From NCBI RefSeq assembly GCF_013415125.1, contig NZ_JACCDE010000009.1:62001-126000 (forward strand): DNA of 64,000 bases, read 5' to 3'. Position 1 is the stretch's first letter, and each line of letters begins with the position of its first letter. The position numbers and the translations under genes were made by a program. The stretch is from Vreelandella glaciei. GTDB lineage: Bacteria; Pseudomonadota; Gammaproteobacteria; Pseudomonadales; Halomonadaceae. This document shows positions 27,051 to 37,066 of this stretch, one piece after another. The notes under the pieces are model-generated. The model was not told the DNA's origin. It ran no database searches and saw nothing but the letters and a program-made list of their open reading frames with translations.

Positions 27051-29093
27051 GTGTTTGGAAAACTCAGTTTAGAATCCATTCCCTACCACGAGCCGATTAT
27101 TATGGTCGTGGCGGCCGTTATGGCCATTGGTGGGATAGCGCTGTTTGGTTTAATAACGTACTACCGTAAATGGGGCTGGCTGTGGAACGAGTGGTTTACC
27201 TCTGTTGACCACAAAAAGCTCGGTATCATGTACTTCATCGTCGCGCTGGTCATGCTGTTACGTGGCTTCTCCGATGCGATTATGATGCGTACCCAACTGG
27301 CCATGGCCGCCGGGGGCGCAGCGGGCTATTTACCGCCTGAGCACTACGATCAGATCTTTACCGCCCACGGCGTGATCATGATCTTCTTTGTCGCCATGCC
27401 CATGGTCATCGGTCTGATGAACCTGGTGGTACCTCTGCAAATTGGTGCCCGCGACGTCGCTTTTCCCTTCCTGAATAACTTGAGTTTTTGGCTGTTTGCT
27501 GTAGCGGCAATATTAGTCAATATCTCGCTGGTGGTGGGCGAATTCGCCAAAACCGGCTGGCTTGCCTACGCGCCTTTATCGGGGATCGAGTTTAGTCCCG
27601 GGGTGGGGGTCGATTACTGGATATGGGCGTTACAGATATCGGGGATAGGCACGACGCTCACCGGTATCAACTTCTTCGTGACTATTCTAAAGATGCGCAC
27701 CAAAGGCATGACCATGTTCCGCATGCCGATCTTTACCTGGACCTCGCTGTGCGCCAACGTGCTGATCATCGCCTCGTTCCCGATTCTGACCGCGACGATT
27801 GCGCTGCTAACGCTGGATCGCTACTTCGGCATGCACTTCTTTACCAATGATTTTGGCGGCAACATGATGATGTACGTCAATCTCATCTGGGCCTGGGGCC
27901 ACCCAGAAGTTTATATCCTGATTCTGCCTGCCTTCGGCGTATTCTCTGAAGTGATCTCGACGTTTGCCCGGAAGCGGCTGTTTGGTTACATGACCATGGT
28001 ATGGGCGACGATTGCGATTACCTTGTTGTCATTTATTGTTTGGTTGCACCACTTCTTCACCATGGGGGCGGGCGCCAACGTCAATGCTTTCTTCGGCATT
28101 ATGACGATGATCATCGCCATTCCTACCGGGGTGAAAGTCTTCAACTGGCTGTTCACCATTTACCGTGGAAGCCTGGAACTAACCTCGCCGGTACTCTGGA
28201 CCCTGGGCTTTATTATCACCTTTACCCTGGGGGGGATGACCGGCGTCATGCTGGCGGTACCCGCAGCCAACTTTGTATTGCATAACAGCCTGTTTGTTAT
28301 TGCTCATTTCCATAACGTCATTATTGGCGGCGTTGTGTTCGGCATGATGGCCGGTCTTACCTTCTGGTTCCCCAAAGCGTTTGGCTTCACGCTAAGCGAA
28401 AAGTGGGGCAAGCGCTCGTTCTGGTGCTGGTTTATCGGTTTCTATGTCGCCTTTATGCCACTTTACGTGTTGAGCTTCTTCGGTGCCGTGCGCCGCATGC
28501 AGTCCTACGCCAACCCTGAATGGCAGCCGTGGATGATCCTGGCCTGGGTAGGGGCGGTAATCATCATGATGGGTATTGCCTGCACCATCATCCAGTTCTG
28601 GGTGAGTATCCGCGACCGCAAACTGAACGCTGATGTGACCGGTGACCCCTGGGATGGCCGCACCTTGGAGTGGTCAACCTCTTCACCTGCGCCGTTTTAT
28701 AATTTCGCCCGCTTGCCAGTCGTCGGTGACATCGACAGCTTCTGGTCACAAAAGCAGCGCAGTAATGAGCAGCAGGAAGAAGCGCCTTACACCGATATTC
28801 ATATGCCGCGTAACACGGTGGCTGGCCCTGTCATCAGCCTATTTGCGCTGGTCATTGGTTTTGCCTTGGTGTGGCATATCTGGTGGCTGGCAGGAGTCGG
28901 TGCCATCGGTGTCTTTGTCAGCTTTATGGCGCGGGTGTTTAACGACGATATCGACTACTACGTTCCCGCTGCTGAAGTTGAGCGTATCGAGCGTGAGCAT
29001 CAACAACGCGTTAAAAATTCCGATCCCTACAAACCCTCTGCCGAGGTTGAAGGACGCGAAGGTAAGCAACGCTACGTGGAGGTGAAAGCGTAA
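27051..29093 (+). CDS. cyoB: Cytochrome bo3 ubiquinol oxidase subunit I
   Basis: 680 residues from a GTG start three bases after cyoA (E. coli CyoB 663). Haem-copper oxidase subunit I motifs include [17 protein letters not shown] (CuB His and cross-linked Tyr), WLHHFFTMG with two CuB His, and [12 protein letters not shown] carrying the haem His pair. It is the catalytic core that reduces O2 with quinol electrons and pumps protons in the inner membrane. Confidence 0.97.
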   Translation: MFGKLSLESIPYHEPIIMVVAAVMAIGGIALFGLITYYRKWGWLWNEWFTSVDHKKLGIMYFIVALVMLLRGFSDAIMMRTQLAMAAGGAAGYLPPEHYDQIFTAHGVIMIFFVAMPMVIGLMNLVVPLQIGARDVAFPFLNNLSFWLFAVAAILVNISLVVGEFAKTGWLAYAPLSGIEFSPGVGVDYWIWALQISGIGTTLTGINFFVTILKMRTKGMTMFRMPIFTWTSLCANVLIIASFPILTATIALLTLDRYFGMHFFTNDFGGNMMMYVNLIWAWGHPEVYILILPAFGVFSEVISTFARKRLFGYMTMVWATIAITLLSFIVWLHHFFTMGAGANVNAFFGIMTMIIAIPTGVKVFNWLFTIYRGSLELTSPVLWTLGFIITFTLGGMTGVMLAVPAANFVLHNSLFVIAHFHNVIIGGVVFGMMAGLTFWFPKAFGFTLSEKWGKRSFWCWFIGFYVAFMPLYVLSFFGAVRRMQSYANPEWQPWMILAWVGAVIIMMGIACTIIQFWVSIRDRKLNADVTGDPWDGRTLEWSTSSPAPFYNFARLPVVGDIDSFWSQKQRSNEQQEEAPYTDIHMPRNTVAGPVISLFALVIGFALVWHIWWLAGVGAIGVFVSFMARVFNDDIDYYVPAAEVERIEREHQQRVKNSDPYKPSAEVEGREGKQRYVEVKA

Positions 29094-29704
29094 TGGCAAC
29101 GGATACGTTACATCACGAAGGATCGGCCGATCATCACGAGCATCACGATGCGGCGGGCACCAAGCTGTTTGGTTTTTGGGTTTACTTAATGAGCGATTTA
29201 GTGATCTTCGGGTCACTGTTCGCTACCTACGCCGTGCTGATGAAAGGCACTGCGGCAGGCCCAACGGCTGCCGATATCTTTGAGCTACCGTTTGTACTGG
29301 TTGAAACCTTCCTGCTGCTGTTCAGTAGTTTTACCTTCGGCATGGGTGTGTTGGCGATGAATGCCGAACGCCTGGGTCAGGTGAAAGCATGGCTGGCCAT
29401 TACGTTCTTGCTGGGCGCGGCTTTCGTGGGCATGGAGATCTACGAATTCCAGCACCTGATTCATGAAGGCTATGGCCCCGACAAAAGCGCCTTTTTGTCG
29501 TCGTTCTTTACTTTGGTCGGCACCCATGGGCTGCACGTCACCTTTGGTTTGATCTGGATTTTAGTCATGCTGATTCAGCTTTATACCAAGGGCTTGAATG
29601 ACATGACCCGGCCGAGGATTTTGTGCCTAAGTCTGTTCTGGCACTTCCTCGATATCGTCTGGATCTGTGTCTTCTCATTCGTCTATCTGATGGGAGTGCT
29701 GTGA
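29093..29704 (+). CDS. cyoC: Cytochrome bo3 ubiquinol oxidase subunit III
   Basis: 203 residues (E. coli 204), five TM helices, subunit III type ([57 protein letters not shown]). The N-terminus is His-rich ([13 protein letters not shown]). The start overlaps the cyoB stop (TAATG). It stabilises the core subunit. Confidence 0.96.
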   Translation: MATDTLHHEGSADHHEHHDAAGTKLFGFWVYLMSDLVIFGSLFATYAVLMKGTAAGPTAADIFELPFVLVETFLLLFSSFTFGMGVLAMNAERLGQVKAWLAITFLLGAAFVGMEIYEFQHLIHEGYGPDKSAFLSSFFTLVGTHGLHVTFGLIWILVMLIQLYTKGLNDMTRPRILCLSLFWHFLDIVWICVFSFVYLMGVL

Positions 29705-29705
29705 G

Positions 29706-30035
29706 ATGAGTCATTCTCCGACTAGCCCCACTAATAACCATGGCAGCGTAAAGTCTTATGTGACAGGACTGGTATTGTCGCTGATACTGACCATTATCCC
29801 CTTTGGGGTGGTGATGAGTGGCACGCTTAGTGTACTGACCACTATCATCGTAGTGGCCGTGACCGCTGTGTTGCAGATATTGGTGCAACTGGTCATGTTC
29901 ATGCACATGAATACCAAAGCCGACGAAGGCTGGAACGTGATGTCCTTCGTCTTCACACTGACGATTCTCGTCTTAGTGGTAGGAGGCTCGCTGTGGATCA
30001 TGCAGCATTTGCATCTCAACATGATGATCGGCTGA
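29706..30035 (+). CDS. cyoD: Cytochrome bo3 ubiquinol oxidase subunit IV
   Basis: 109 residues with three TM helices and the CyoD feature VQLVMFMHMNTKADEGWN. It begins one base after the cyoC stop and assists CuB binding and assembly. Its last 43 bp also encode the beginning of cyoE in another frame. Confidence 0.95.
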   Translation: MSHSPTSPTNNHGSVKSYVTGLVLSLILTIIPFGVVMSGTLSVLTTIIVVAVTAVLQILVQLVMFMHMNTKADEGWNVMSFVFTLTILVLVVGGSLWIMQHLHLNMMIG

Positions 30036-30916
30036 TCACGGCACCTAGCCGTTGGCGGGATCTGCTCGAACTGACAAAGCCCGGCATTATCGGGGGTAAC
30101 CTGATTGCCACTTTGGGCGGCTACTTTCTTGCCGCCCAGGGGCAGTTTGAGTGGCTCAGCTTTGTCTCTGTTATGGTGGGTATTGCGTTAATCATTGCGT
30201 CGGGCTGTGCGTGTAACAACGTCATCGACCGCGATATTGATGCACTAATGGCGCGTACGCGCCATCGCCCACTGGTTAGGGGTAGCATTTCCATCACCCA
30301 GGTATTGGGCGTTTCGGCGCTATTGGGTGTGTCGGGGGTGGTGTGCCTGGCGCTGGGAACCAATGGGTTAACCGTAGCCTTAGCAGTGATTGGTTGGGGC
30401 GTGTATGTGGGGATTTATAGCCTCTACATGAAGCGCCGCTCCGAATACGGCACCTTGGTGGGCAGCCTTTCGGGAGCCATGCCACCGGTGGTGGGCTACT
30501 GCGCCGTCACGGGACAATTCGACAGCGGTGCCATTATGCTGCTAGTGATTTTCTGCCTGTGGCAGATGCCGCACTCTTATGCGATTGCGATCTTCCGCTA
30601 CGCGGATTATCAAAGAGCATCGATCCCGGTACTGCCGGTGGTGCGTGGGGTCAAAATGGCCAAGCACCATATCCTGGGCTATATCGTAGCGTTTATTCCC
30701 GCTTCGCTGGCGCTGGTGTTGGCCAGTCAAGCAGGCATGGGGTATCTGTGTGTGGCGCTGACCATGGGCGGCTACTGGCTCTACTTGGCGCTGCGTGGCT
30801 ATCGATTAGACGATGATGTGCGCTGGGCCAAGAAGGTATTTGGGGTCTCCATTCTCACCATCACCGCGATGAGCTTAGTCATGGTGCTGGAGGCGATGGT
30901 GCCCATGCTGGTGTAG
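29993..30916 (+). CDS. cyoE: Protohaem IX farnesyltransferase (haem O synthase)
   Basis: 307 residues from a GTG at 29993. A consensus AGGAGG six bases upstream decides this start although it lies inside cyoD, giving a 43-bp overlap. The UbiA-type prenyltransferase motif is NNVIDRDIDALMARTRHRPL, and multiple TM helices follow. It adds the farnesyl chain to haem B to make haem O for CyoB. Confidence 0.95.
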   Translation: MDHAAFASQHDDRLITAPSRWRDLLELTKPGIIGGNLIATLGGYFLAAQGQFEWLSFVSVMVGIALIIASGCACNNVIDRDIDALMARTRHRPLVRGSISITQVLGVSALLGVSGVVCLALGTNGLTVALAVIGWGVYVGIYSLYMKRRSEYGTLVGSLSGAMPPVVGYCAVTGQFDSGAIMLLVIFCLWQMPHSYAIAIFRYADYQRASIPVLPVVRGVKMAKHHILGYIVAFIPASLALVLASQAGMGYLCVALTMGGYWLYLALRGYRLDDDVRWAKKVFGVSILTITAMSLVMVLEAMVPMLV

Positions 30917-30950
30917 GTGTAATGGTCGTTAGAGGCCATCTGTGTTAATC

Positions 30951-30990
30951 AAAACGCCCCAAGCGGTTTATCTGCTCGGGGCGTTTTGTT
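30951..30990 (+). terminator. Terminator of the cyo operon
   Basis: Ten-bp arms AAAACGCCCC / GGGGCGTTTT enclose a 17-nt loop and are followed by GTTG, 35 bp after cyoE. Confidence 0.85.
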
Positions 30991-31186
30991 GTCCTTCTAC
31001 AGCCAAGACAGGATAAGGGAAGAAATGCATTAGACTTTAGTATAAAATACTGCGGTTCAGAAAGCAGTGTGCGCTTTTCGTTAGCCTGCTTTTTACCGCC
31101 AGGTATGCTTCACTGGCTCGATTGTCCCTTGGTCTCTTCTCCCTTAACGAGAGTCTTTTACTCCCTTAACGAGCCATTACGTCCTT

Positions 31187-32107
31187 ATGTCAGCGCCCAC
31201 ACTGCCCAAGCTATTGCCGCGCCATCTGGCGATTCTATTGATGATGACCGTGGCCACCATGTTCGCCGCCAACCACGTTTCCGCACGGCTGGCATTTGAT
31301 AATGGTACGGGGTTGTTACTAGCCGTTTTAACCCGTTCGGGCGTTGCCTGCTTGATTTTGGTGGCGCTGGTCATCGTGCAACGCAAGCGCCTATGGCTAC
31401 CCGCAGGCTCATGGCCTTGGCAACTCACCGTGGGGCTGCTGATTGCGGTTCAAAGCGTCAGTCTATATTCAGCGGTGGCAAGACTGCCGGTGGTGATAGC
31501 GCTACTGCTGGTGAATACCTTCCCCATTCAATTGGCGTTATTGAGCTGGGCACTGGGCGGGCCGCGCCCCACCCTGCGTAGCTGCCTGATCATGGGGACT
31601 ATTTTAATTGGCCTGTTGGTGGTGCTGGATATTCCTTCGTGGGTTGCCAGTGCAGATGGCATGGGCCCAGGTTGGATAGCCGGGATTGGCTTCGGGCTGA
31701 TGGCCGCCTTTGTGTTTGCTTGCGCGCTATGGGTTACCGAACACCGCTTGGCTGGGGTAGGCAGTACGCTGCGTAGCCTGCTGACCATGCAAACGGTGTT
31801 TATCGTCATGATTATTGGTGGCATTGCGGGTGTAGTGCCAGGGGGGATGAGTCTGCCGGATAACAGTGCGGGCTGGCTAGGGCTAACACTGCTGGGGCTG
31901 CTCTATGGCTCCGCGTTTTCGACGCTGTTTATCTTTGTACCCAGGCTCGATATGGCTCGCAACGCACCGGTGATGAATATCGAGCCGGTAGCCTCTCTGG
32001 TGCTGGGTTATTTCGTTCTAGGACAAATGCTTAGCCCAGGCCAATTAGTGGGTGGCGCGGTCGTGGTGGGCGGTATTGTGGTGCTCAGTTTATCCAAAGG
32101 AAGGTAA
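31187..32107 (+). CDS. EamA/DMT-family permease
   Basis: A 306-residue inner-membrane protein with ten predicted TM helices in two EamA repeats (HLAILLMMTVATMFAANHVS in the first; GFGLMAAFVFACALWVTEHR starting the second; a C-terminal PVMNIEPVASLVLGYFVLGQ typical of the family). DMT members export amino acids or other metabolites. The substrate is unknown and no neighbour explains it. Confidence 0.88.
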   Translation: MSAPTLPKLLPRHLAILLMMTVATMFAANHVSARLAFDNGTGLLLAVLTRSGVACLILVALVIVQRKRLWLPAGSWPWQLTVGLLIAVQSVSLYSAVARLPVVIALLLVNTFPIQLALLSWALGGPRPTLRSCLIMGTILIGLLVVLDIPSWVASADGMGPGWIAGIGFGLMAAFVFACALWVTEHRLAGVGSTLRSLLTMQTVFIVMIIGGIAGVVPGGMSLPDNSAGWLGLTLLGLLYGSAFSTLFIFVPRLDMARNAPVMNIEPVASLVLGYFVLGQMLSPGQLVGGAVVVGGIVVLSLSKGR

Positions 32108-32183
32108 TCATTTGCGTTCTTCATGGTTATGGACCACAATGCATGGAGTAAGGAAACACTGTTTTTTAACTGAGGTACAACCT

Positions 32184-32693
32184 ATGAAGATGTCCCTAGT
32201 ATCACTTACATCGGCGGCACTCCTGGTTGGCGCAGGCGCATTTGCAATGTCTGCTCAAGCACAGCAATCCTTCACCTACCCACAAGGATATGTAGGCGGT
32301 GACGCAATGTTCTGGAACCTGGATCCAGAAAGAGGCTCGTCCCGTGATGCCGTAGGCCTTCGTCTACGCGGCGGTGCTCAATTTAATGACTACTTTGCGC
32401 TTGAAGGACACTTAGGCACGGGCGGTTCCGATGGTGGCGCTGACCTAGACCATCTCGCCGGTGCTTATGCAAAAGGGATTTTCCCGGTGGCGCCAGAAGT
32501 GCGGTTTTACGGTTTAGCGGGCTTCACAGAAGTTGAGGTCAGTGACAACCGGGAGAGTGGTTTCTCCTATGGCGGTGGCGCTGAAATGGACATAGCTCCC
32601 AACTTGTCCGTCGGCGCAGATTACATGCGCTACCTGGATAAATCTGACTTCACCTTCGATGCGGCCAGTGTTGGCTTACGCTACCGGTTTTAA
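32184..32693 (+). CDS. Small outer-membrane beta-barrel protein (OmpA/OmpX-like)
   Basis: 169 residues from the ATG at 32184, which has GAGG nine bases upstream. The signal peptide ends AMSAQA. The mature part shows alternating strands (VGLRLRGGAQFNDYFALEGH, YAKGIFPVAPEVRFYGLAGF) and ends in VGLRYRF, a classic C-terminal outer-membrane insertion signal with terminal Phe. It is probably an eight-stranded barrel. Function unknown. Confidence 0.87.
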   Translation: MKMSLVSLTSAALLVGAGAFAMSAQAQQSFTYPQGYVGGDAMFWNLDPERGSSRDAVGLRLRGGAQFNDYFALEGHLGTGGSDGGADLDHLAGAYAKGIFPVAPEVRFYGLAGFTEVEVSDNRESGFSYGGGAEMDIAPNLSVGADYMRYLDKSDFTFDAASVGLRYRF

Positions 32694-32731
32694 TAGCGTT
32701 TAAAGTAGTAGCTTACTCGTTAGTTATATCC

Positions 32732-32767
32732 AAACCCCCATGGCGAAGCGCCATGGGGGTTTTTGTT
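32732..32767 (+). terminator. Rho-independent terminator
   Basis: A 13-bp stem AAACCCCCATGGC / GCCATGGGGGTTT with a 5-nt loop, followed by a T-rich run, 37 bp after the barrel gene. Confidence 0.92.
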
Positions 32768-32934
32768 TTTTAACCATTTCTATCCAGTAATGTAAGAGCA
32801 GACAGGCAAGCTCATATTGTTAGCGCGCTAATTAGTTGTTAGACTAAAGTCTCTTATGCTATTCCTTAAATGATGCGCGTCCGATGAATGGCGCTGGCCA
32901 GGTGGTTGCCTGGTGGCTAACAAGTGAGCTCTGC

Positions 32935-33996
32935 ATGACCCCCGACCAAACATTTGCCCGCTGGGTGAAGGTAGCGCTTGCTGCCTTTGTGCTGCTATTT
33001 ATCTATTTTCTGCTGGCCGATAGCTTTATGCCCATGACACCCGAAGTAAGGGTGATGCGGCCGGTAACGCGGATTGCCCCTGAACTTAGCGGTCCGGTAA
33101 GCGCCGTATTGGTGAGCGACCACCAGCATGTGGAAAAGGGCGAGGTGCTGTTTCAGATAGACCCGGCGCCGTTTCGGTTAGCCGTTGAGCAGGCGCAGCT
33201 AAACCGCGAACAGGCCGAGCGGGAGAATGCCCGATTAGAAGCAGAACTCACCTCCGCGCAAGCGGAATTGACCTCCGCTGAAGCCACGGCTGCCGAGCGG
33301 CGGGGCGAGCTTCGCCGTGCGGAAACACTAATGGCGCGGCAAAGCGTATCGCGTCAACAGTACGAACAGCAGGTGGCCGCTGAGCACACCGCTCAAGCCA
33401 GTGTGGCAGCGGCCAGAGCGAAAATCGTTAGCTTGGAAGTCCAACTGGGCGCTTCAGGCGAGACCAACCTGCGTTTGCGCCAGGCCGACAACGCTCTCTC
33501 CCTGGCCCAGTTGGATCTTGCTCATGCCCAGGTGCGTGCGGCGCAAGCGGGGAGTGTGACCAACCTGCAACTGAACGTAGGGGACTACGTACAGGCGGGC
33601 CAGCCCGCGTTAGCCGTGGTGGCGGATGAGATAGATATCATTGCCGATTTCCGTGAAAAGAGCCTGCGCCATGTGGCCCCCGGTGATCCGGCGCGGGTGG
33701 TGTTTGATGCCTGGCCGGGGCAAGTGTTTGATGCACAAATGCTCGCCATGGATGCTGGCGTGCGCGAAGGGCAACTGGCTGCCGATGGCCAACTGGCCGA
33801 TATTCCCACCACCGACCGCTGGGTGCGCGATGCCCAGCGCATGCGTGTGCACATCGCGCTAACAGAACCGGTTGCCAACGCTCTCGCCAGCGGCGCACGT
33901 GCCACCGTGCAGCTTCAACCCGGTGACGCGGCCCTGGCCAAGCCTTTTGTATGGCTGCAGTCACATCTGATCAGCTGGCTTCATTATGTTTATTGA
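32935..33996 (+). CDS. HlyD/EmrA-type membrane-fusion efflux subunit
   Basis: 353 residues from the ATG at 32935. An upstream ATG at 32884 would add 17 residues before the anchor. It has one N-terminal TM helix (KVALAAFVLLFIYFLLA), a biotinyl-lipoyl half (PELSGPVSAVLVSDHQHVEK), a long Glu/Ala/Gln coiled coil, the second lipoyl half (NLQLNVGDYVQAGQPALAVV) and a beta-barrel. It bridges the inner-membrane pump to the outer membrane. The stop overlaps the DUF2955 gene by 11 bp, so the two should act together. Confidence 0.9.
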   Translation: MTPDQTFARWVKVALAAFVLLFIYFLLADSFMPMTPEVRVMRPVTRIAPELSGPVSAVLVSDHQHVEKGEVLFQIDPAPFRLAVEQAQLNREQAERENARLEAELTSAQAELTSAEATAAERRGELRRAETLMARQSVSRQQYEQQVAAEHTAQASVAAARAKIVSLEVQLGASGETNLRLRQADNALSLAQLDLAHAQVRAAQAGSVTNLQLNVGDYVQAGQPALAVVADEIDIIADFREKSLRHVAPGDPARVVFDAWPGQVFDAQMLAMDAGVREGQLAADGQLADIPTTDRWVRDAQRMRVHIALTEPVANALASGARATVQLQPGDAALAKPFVWLQSHLISWLHYVY

Positions 33997-35011
33997 GTCT
34001 AGGCTAACCCAGAACGGGTTGCGGCAATGCCTACGCGTGGCGGGAGGCGGTGCGCTGGGCTTTGTGATCAGTCAGCTAATGGGTTGGAACTATGGGGTGT
34101 TTTTCACCGTTTTCCCGATGTTTCTGCTCGGCATGGTGCCTATTCTCAATGGCCATATCATTCGCCAATTTTTAGCCAACGTATCGCTCAATGTGCTTGA
34201 GGTCAGCCTGGTGGTTGGGCTGCTCAAGCATATGCCGGTCATCATGACGTTGGTGGTACTGGCGATGTTTCTGTTTCGCTTTAATCTAATGGCGAAAGGG
34301 CCGCTGTTTCTGTTTGGCGCCAACGGCGTGCTGACGCTCAGCATTCTGCTCCACTTCGCCAGTTACCCGAGTGTGGATTTGAGCGACCTCTTGGCCTGCA
34401 ATCTTGTTGCCAGCGGTTTGGCAGTGTTTATCGCCATGCTGATGCATACGCTTTTTCCGGATGTTGAAGCGCGTAAGCCGCCACCGCGGGCTGCCAAGCC
34501 AGCCTCGCAGATACGTCATGAAACCTTGATAGGCGCATTGACCGCCACGCTCTCTTTTGTGGTGTTTCAGGTGTTTGACTTTCAGGGGTCGCTTTCTGCG
34601 CAGATGGCAACCATCTTGGTACTGTTTGCGCTGGGGTACTCCGGTGCTAAGGTCTCCGCCGCCAAACGCGCCGTGGGCACACTGCTGGGCTGTAATCTAG
34701 CGCTACTGATGCAGCTGCTGCTGTATACCCAGAGCCACCACTTTCTACTGGTGATGCTGCTCTACTGGCTGGGATTAATGCTCTTTGCGCGAGAACATAT
34801 CATTGAAGGCGCCGGGTCGGGCATAGGTTTTGGCGGGCTAACCACCTTGGGGATTCTGTTTGGACAATCGCTAGGCCCGCAGCAAGATTTGGTCTACAGC
34901 GCGCTTTACCGGTTCTCCTCAATGAGCGTCGCGCTGACACTTACTCTGCTCGTCATGGCCTGCCTGCATTTTTTATTGAACCGCTGGGAGCCAACCCGCT
35001 TAACCACATAA
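33986..35011 (+). CDS. DUF2955 / FusC-like inner-membrane efflux protein
   Basis: A 341-residue integral membrane protein with two sets of about five TM helices separated by a cytoplasmic link (DVEARKPPPRAAKPASQI). This layout and the HlyD partner match DUF2955 proteins, distant relatives of aromatic-acid (AaeB) and fusaric-acid exporters. Translation is coupled to the upstream HlyD gene. The substrate is unknown. Confidence 0.85.
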   Translation: MFIESRLTQNGLRQCLRVAGGGALGFVISQLMGWNYGVFFTVFPMFLLGMVPILNGHIIRQFLANVSLNVLEVSLVVGLLKHMPVIMTLVVLAMFLFRFNLMAKGPLFLFGANGVLTLSILLHFASYPSVDLSDLLACNLVASGLAVFIAMLMHTLFPDVEARKPPPRAAKPASQIRHETLIGALTATLSFVVFQVFDFQGSLSAQMATILVLFALGYSGAKVSAAKRAVGTLLGCNLALLMQLLLYTQSHHFLLVMLLYWLGLMLFAREHIIEGAGSGIGFGGLTTLGILFGQSLGPQQDLVYSALYRFSSMSVALTLTLLVMACLHFLLNRWEPTRLTT

Positions 35012-35149
35012 ACCTGCCATAAATCATAAATAAAGTAGCGCAACTTTTTTAATAAAGGCTAATCTGATGAGGTGTCGATATGTAATTGACGTGCCGCGTG
35101 CACCTTCACATACGATGCTTTCCCTACTAACGGATTAGAGGTGTTTGTC

Positions 35150-35335
35150 ATGGCAACGGGTACAGAAGATAAAGCAAAAGGCGCGGGCAACAAAGCAGCC
35201 GGTAAAGCCAAAGAAGCCGCAGGCAAAGCGACTGACAGTCACAAAACAGAAGCTAAAGGTAAAGCCCAGCAGGCGAAAGGTGAAATGCAAAAAGGCAAAG
35301 GCGACGCCAAGGATAGCCAAAAGAAAAAGCGCTAA
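35150..35335 (+). CDS. Small Lys/Ala-rich CsbD-like protein
   Basis: 61 residues from the ATG at 35150, with AGAGG 9-10 nt upstream. The GTG at 35141 is too close to that site. The sequence is almost entirely Lys, Ala, Gly, Glu and Gln in KxKGxxNKAxGKxKEAAGKA repeats, a CsbD-like or LEA-like pattern. It is likely disordered or helical and stress-related, and may bind nucleic acid. It is strongly basic, unlike the acidic CsbD at 4577. Confidence 0.8.
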   Translation: MATGTEDKAKGAGNKAAGKAKEAAGKATDSHKTEAKGKAQQAKGEMQKGKGDAKDSQKKKR

Positions 35336-35351
35336 TAACGTAACTCTGATA

Positions 35352-35385
35352 CCAACAGGGGGCTTCGGCCCCCTGTTGGCGTTTA
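35352..35385. terminator. Bidirectional terminator
   Basis: A 12-bp stem CCAACAGGGGGC / GCCCCCTGTTGG with a UUCG-type loop (TTCG) between the CsbD-like gene and the convergent anion symporter gene. Confidence 0.9.
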
Positions 35386-35395
35386 TTGCAACCCC

Positions 35396-36862
35396 TCAGT
35401 AGTGACCCAATAGCTTCCACCACAATCCACCCACTAGTACCCAAATCGCTAGATTAACCACGCTCATGATGAAGCCAGCTTTCCACCACTCGCCTAGCGT
35501 TAGGTAACCTGAGCCGAAAACTACCGGTGAGGTGCCTGTGGCGTAGTGCGTCAGCGTCATCATTATGGAAGAGGTAGCGGCCATGATGAGAACAAAAGGC
35601 ATAGGCGGGGCGCCAAGGCTCAATCCAACGGTAAGGAAGGCAGCCATCATAGCGGTGATATGGGCGGTGGTGCTGGCAAAAAAGTAGTGGGTATAAAGGA
35701 AGGTCAGGACTAGTAAAGCGGACGCTCCCATCCAGCCGATGCCCATCATGGTGATCCAGTCTTGCATATTGGTGGAAAACCAATCGATCAAGCCCGTCTG
35801 GTTGAGCTGGGTCGCCATCATAATTAGGGCGCCGAACCAGAGCAGGGTATCCCAAGCGTTCTTTTCTGCCAGTACATCATCCCAGGTTAATACGCCGGTC
35901 AGCAGCAGTATCGATAGCCCAATAAACGCGGAGGTGGTGGTATTGAGGGTGACCGAGTCGCCCATAAATAGCGCCGGTATATCTGCCCACAGCAGCAATA
36001 GTACTAAGAAGACAAACAGCATAATGCCTTCATCCCGGCTGATCTTCCCCATTTCGGCAAGTTTGTCCCGTGCCATCTGCGTGGCGTGTGGAGTCTGTTT
36101 AATGTCCGGTGGATAAAGCAGGTAAAGAATATAGGGCATGGCCAGAATGGCGACCAAACCAGGAAGTAGCATGGCGAGCGCCCAGGTCATCCAGCTCAGT
36201 TGGATTTCCGCCCCTGTAGCGATGGAAATTAGCTCCACGGTCAGTGGGTTGGGAGCAGTGGCAGTGACAAACATTGCTGAAGTAATCGGGTTGCTGTGAT
36301 AGTTCACCAGTGCCAAATATTTGCCGATTTTGCTCGAAGTGCCGTCTTCCGGGCGTGAGTCAAAGCCTTTGGCAATCGAGCGCATGATGGGGTGCATGAT
36401 ACCGCCACCGCGGGCGGTGTTGCTGGGGGTTACCGGGGCAATGGAGAGCTCTGAAAAAGCCAAGCTATAGCCGATACCTAGCGTCTTCTTGCCGAAGATA
36501 GAGATAAAATAGTAGCCGATGCGGGCACCTAGCCCCGTCTTAATCAGCCCTCGCGAGATCATAATCGAGATGGCGATAAGCCAGATCAGCGAATTGGAGT
36601 AGCTGCTTAATGCATCGTTAATGGCGATGCCCGGGTTGTCACTGGTCACCCCACTTGCCGCTACAACCGCAATGGCAATGATAGAGATGGCCCCGATGGG
36701 CATTGCCTTGCCAATGATGGCGGTAATCGTCCCCACGAAAATGGCCAGCATCAGCCAAGCATCTGAGGTGAGGCCTTCAGGTAAGGGAACGACCAGCCAT
36801 ATCAGCAGGGTCACTGCTACCGCAATCGCGGTAGGCCAGGGTTTGAAAGGTAGCGTCGGCAT
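35396..36862 (-). CDS. DASS (SLC13) sodium/dicarboxylate-type anion symporter
   Basis: A 488-residue protein with about 12 TM helices. DASS features are the first SNT-like clamp (ITPSNTARGGG in VTPSNTARGGGIMHPIMRSI) and the C-terminal region GLSLGAPPMPFVLIMAATSS followed by THYATGTSPVVFGSGYLTLG. It resembles 2-oxoglutarate/malate (SodiT/CitT) carriers and should import C4-C6 carboxylates. It is a single gene with no clear partner. Confidence 0.9.
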   Translation of the reverse strand: MPTLPFKPWPTAIAVAVTLLIWLVVPLPEGLTSDAWLMLAIFVGTITAIIGKAMPIGAISIIAIAVVAASGVTSDNPGIAINDALSSYSNSLIWLIAISIMISRGLIKTGLGARIGYYFISIFGKKTLGIGYSLAFSELSIAPVTPSNTARGGGIMHPIMRSIAKGFDSRPEDGTSSKIGKYLALVNYHSNPITSAMFVTATAPNPLTVELISIATGAEIQLSWMTWALAMLLPGLVAILAMPYILYLLYPPDIKQTPHATQMARDKLAEMGKISRDEGIMLFVFLVLLLLWADIPALFMGDSVTLNTTTSAFIGLSILLLTGVLTWDDVLAEKNAWDTLLWFGALIMMATQLNQTGLIDWFSTNMQDWITMMGIGWMGASALLVLTFLYTHYFFASTTAHITAMMAAFLTVGLSLGAPPMPFVLIMAATSSIMMTLTHYATGTSPVVFGSGYLTLGEWWKAGFIMSVVNLAIWVLVGGLWWKLLGHY

Positions 36863-37066
36863 CGTGGAACCCTATAGTAAGTAGGTGGCTGCGGTACGCT
36901 CACAGGCAATAAAGCAGTGCTTGAGTGGCTACTTAAGTCTAGAGCGGATGGGCGCTTGGCAACTTGCCCCACGTCAATTCGAAGCTTGATCTAGCGCAAT
37001 CATTTCCGCTTTCAACTATGCCTTAATGGTGAGGTGCCATGACTCCCCTCACTGAGGAAGCGACCC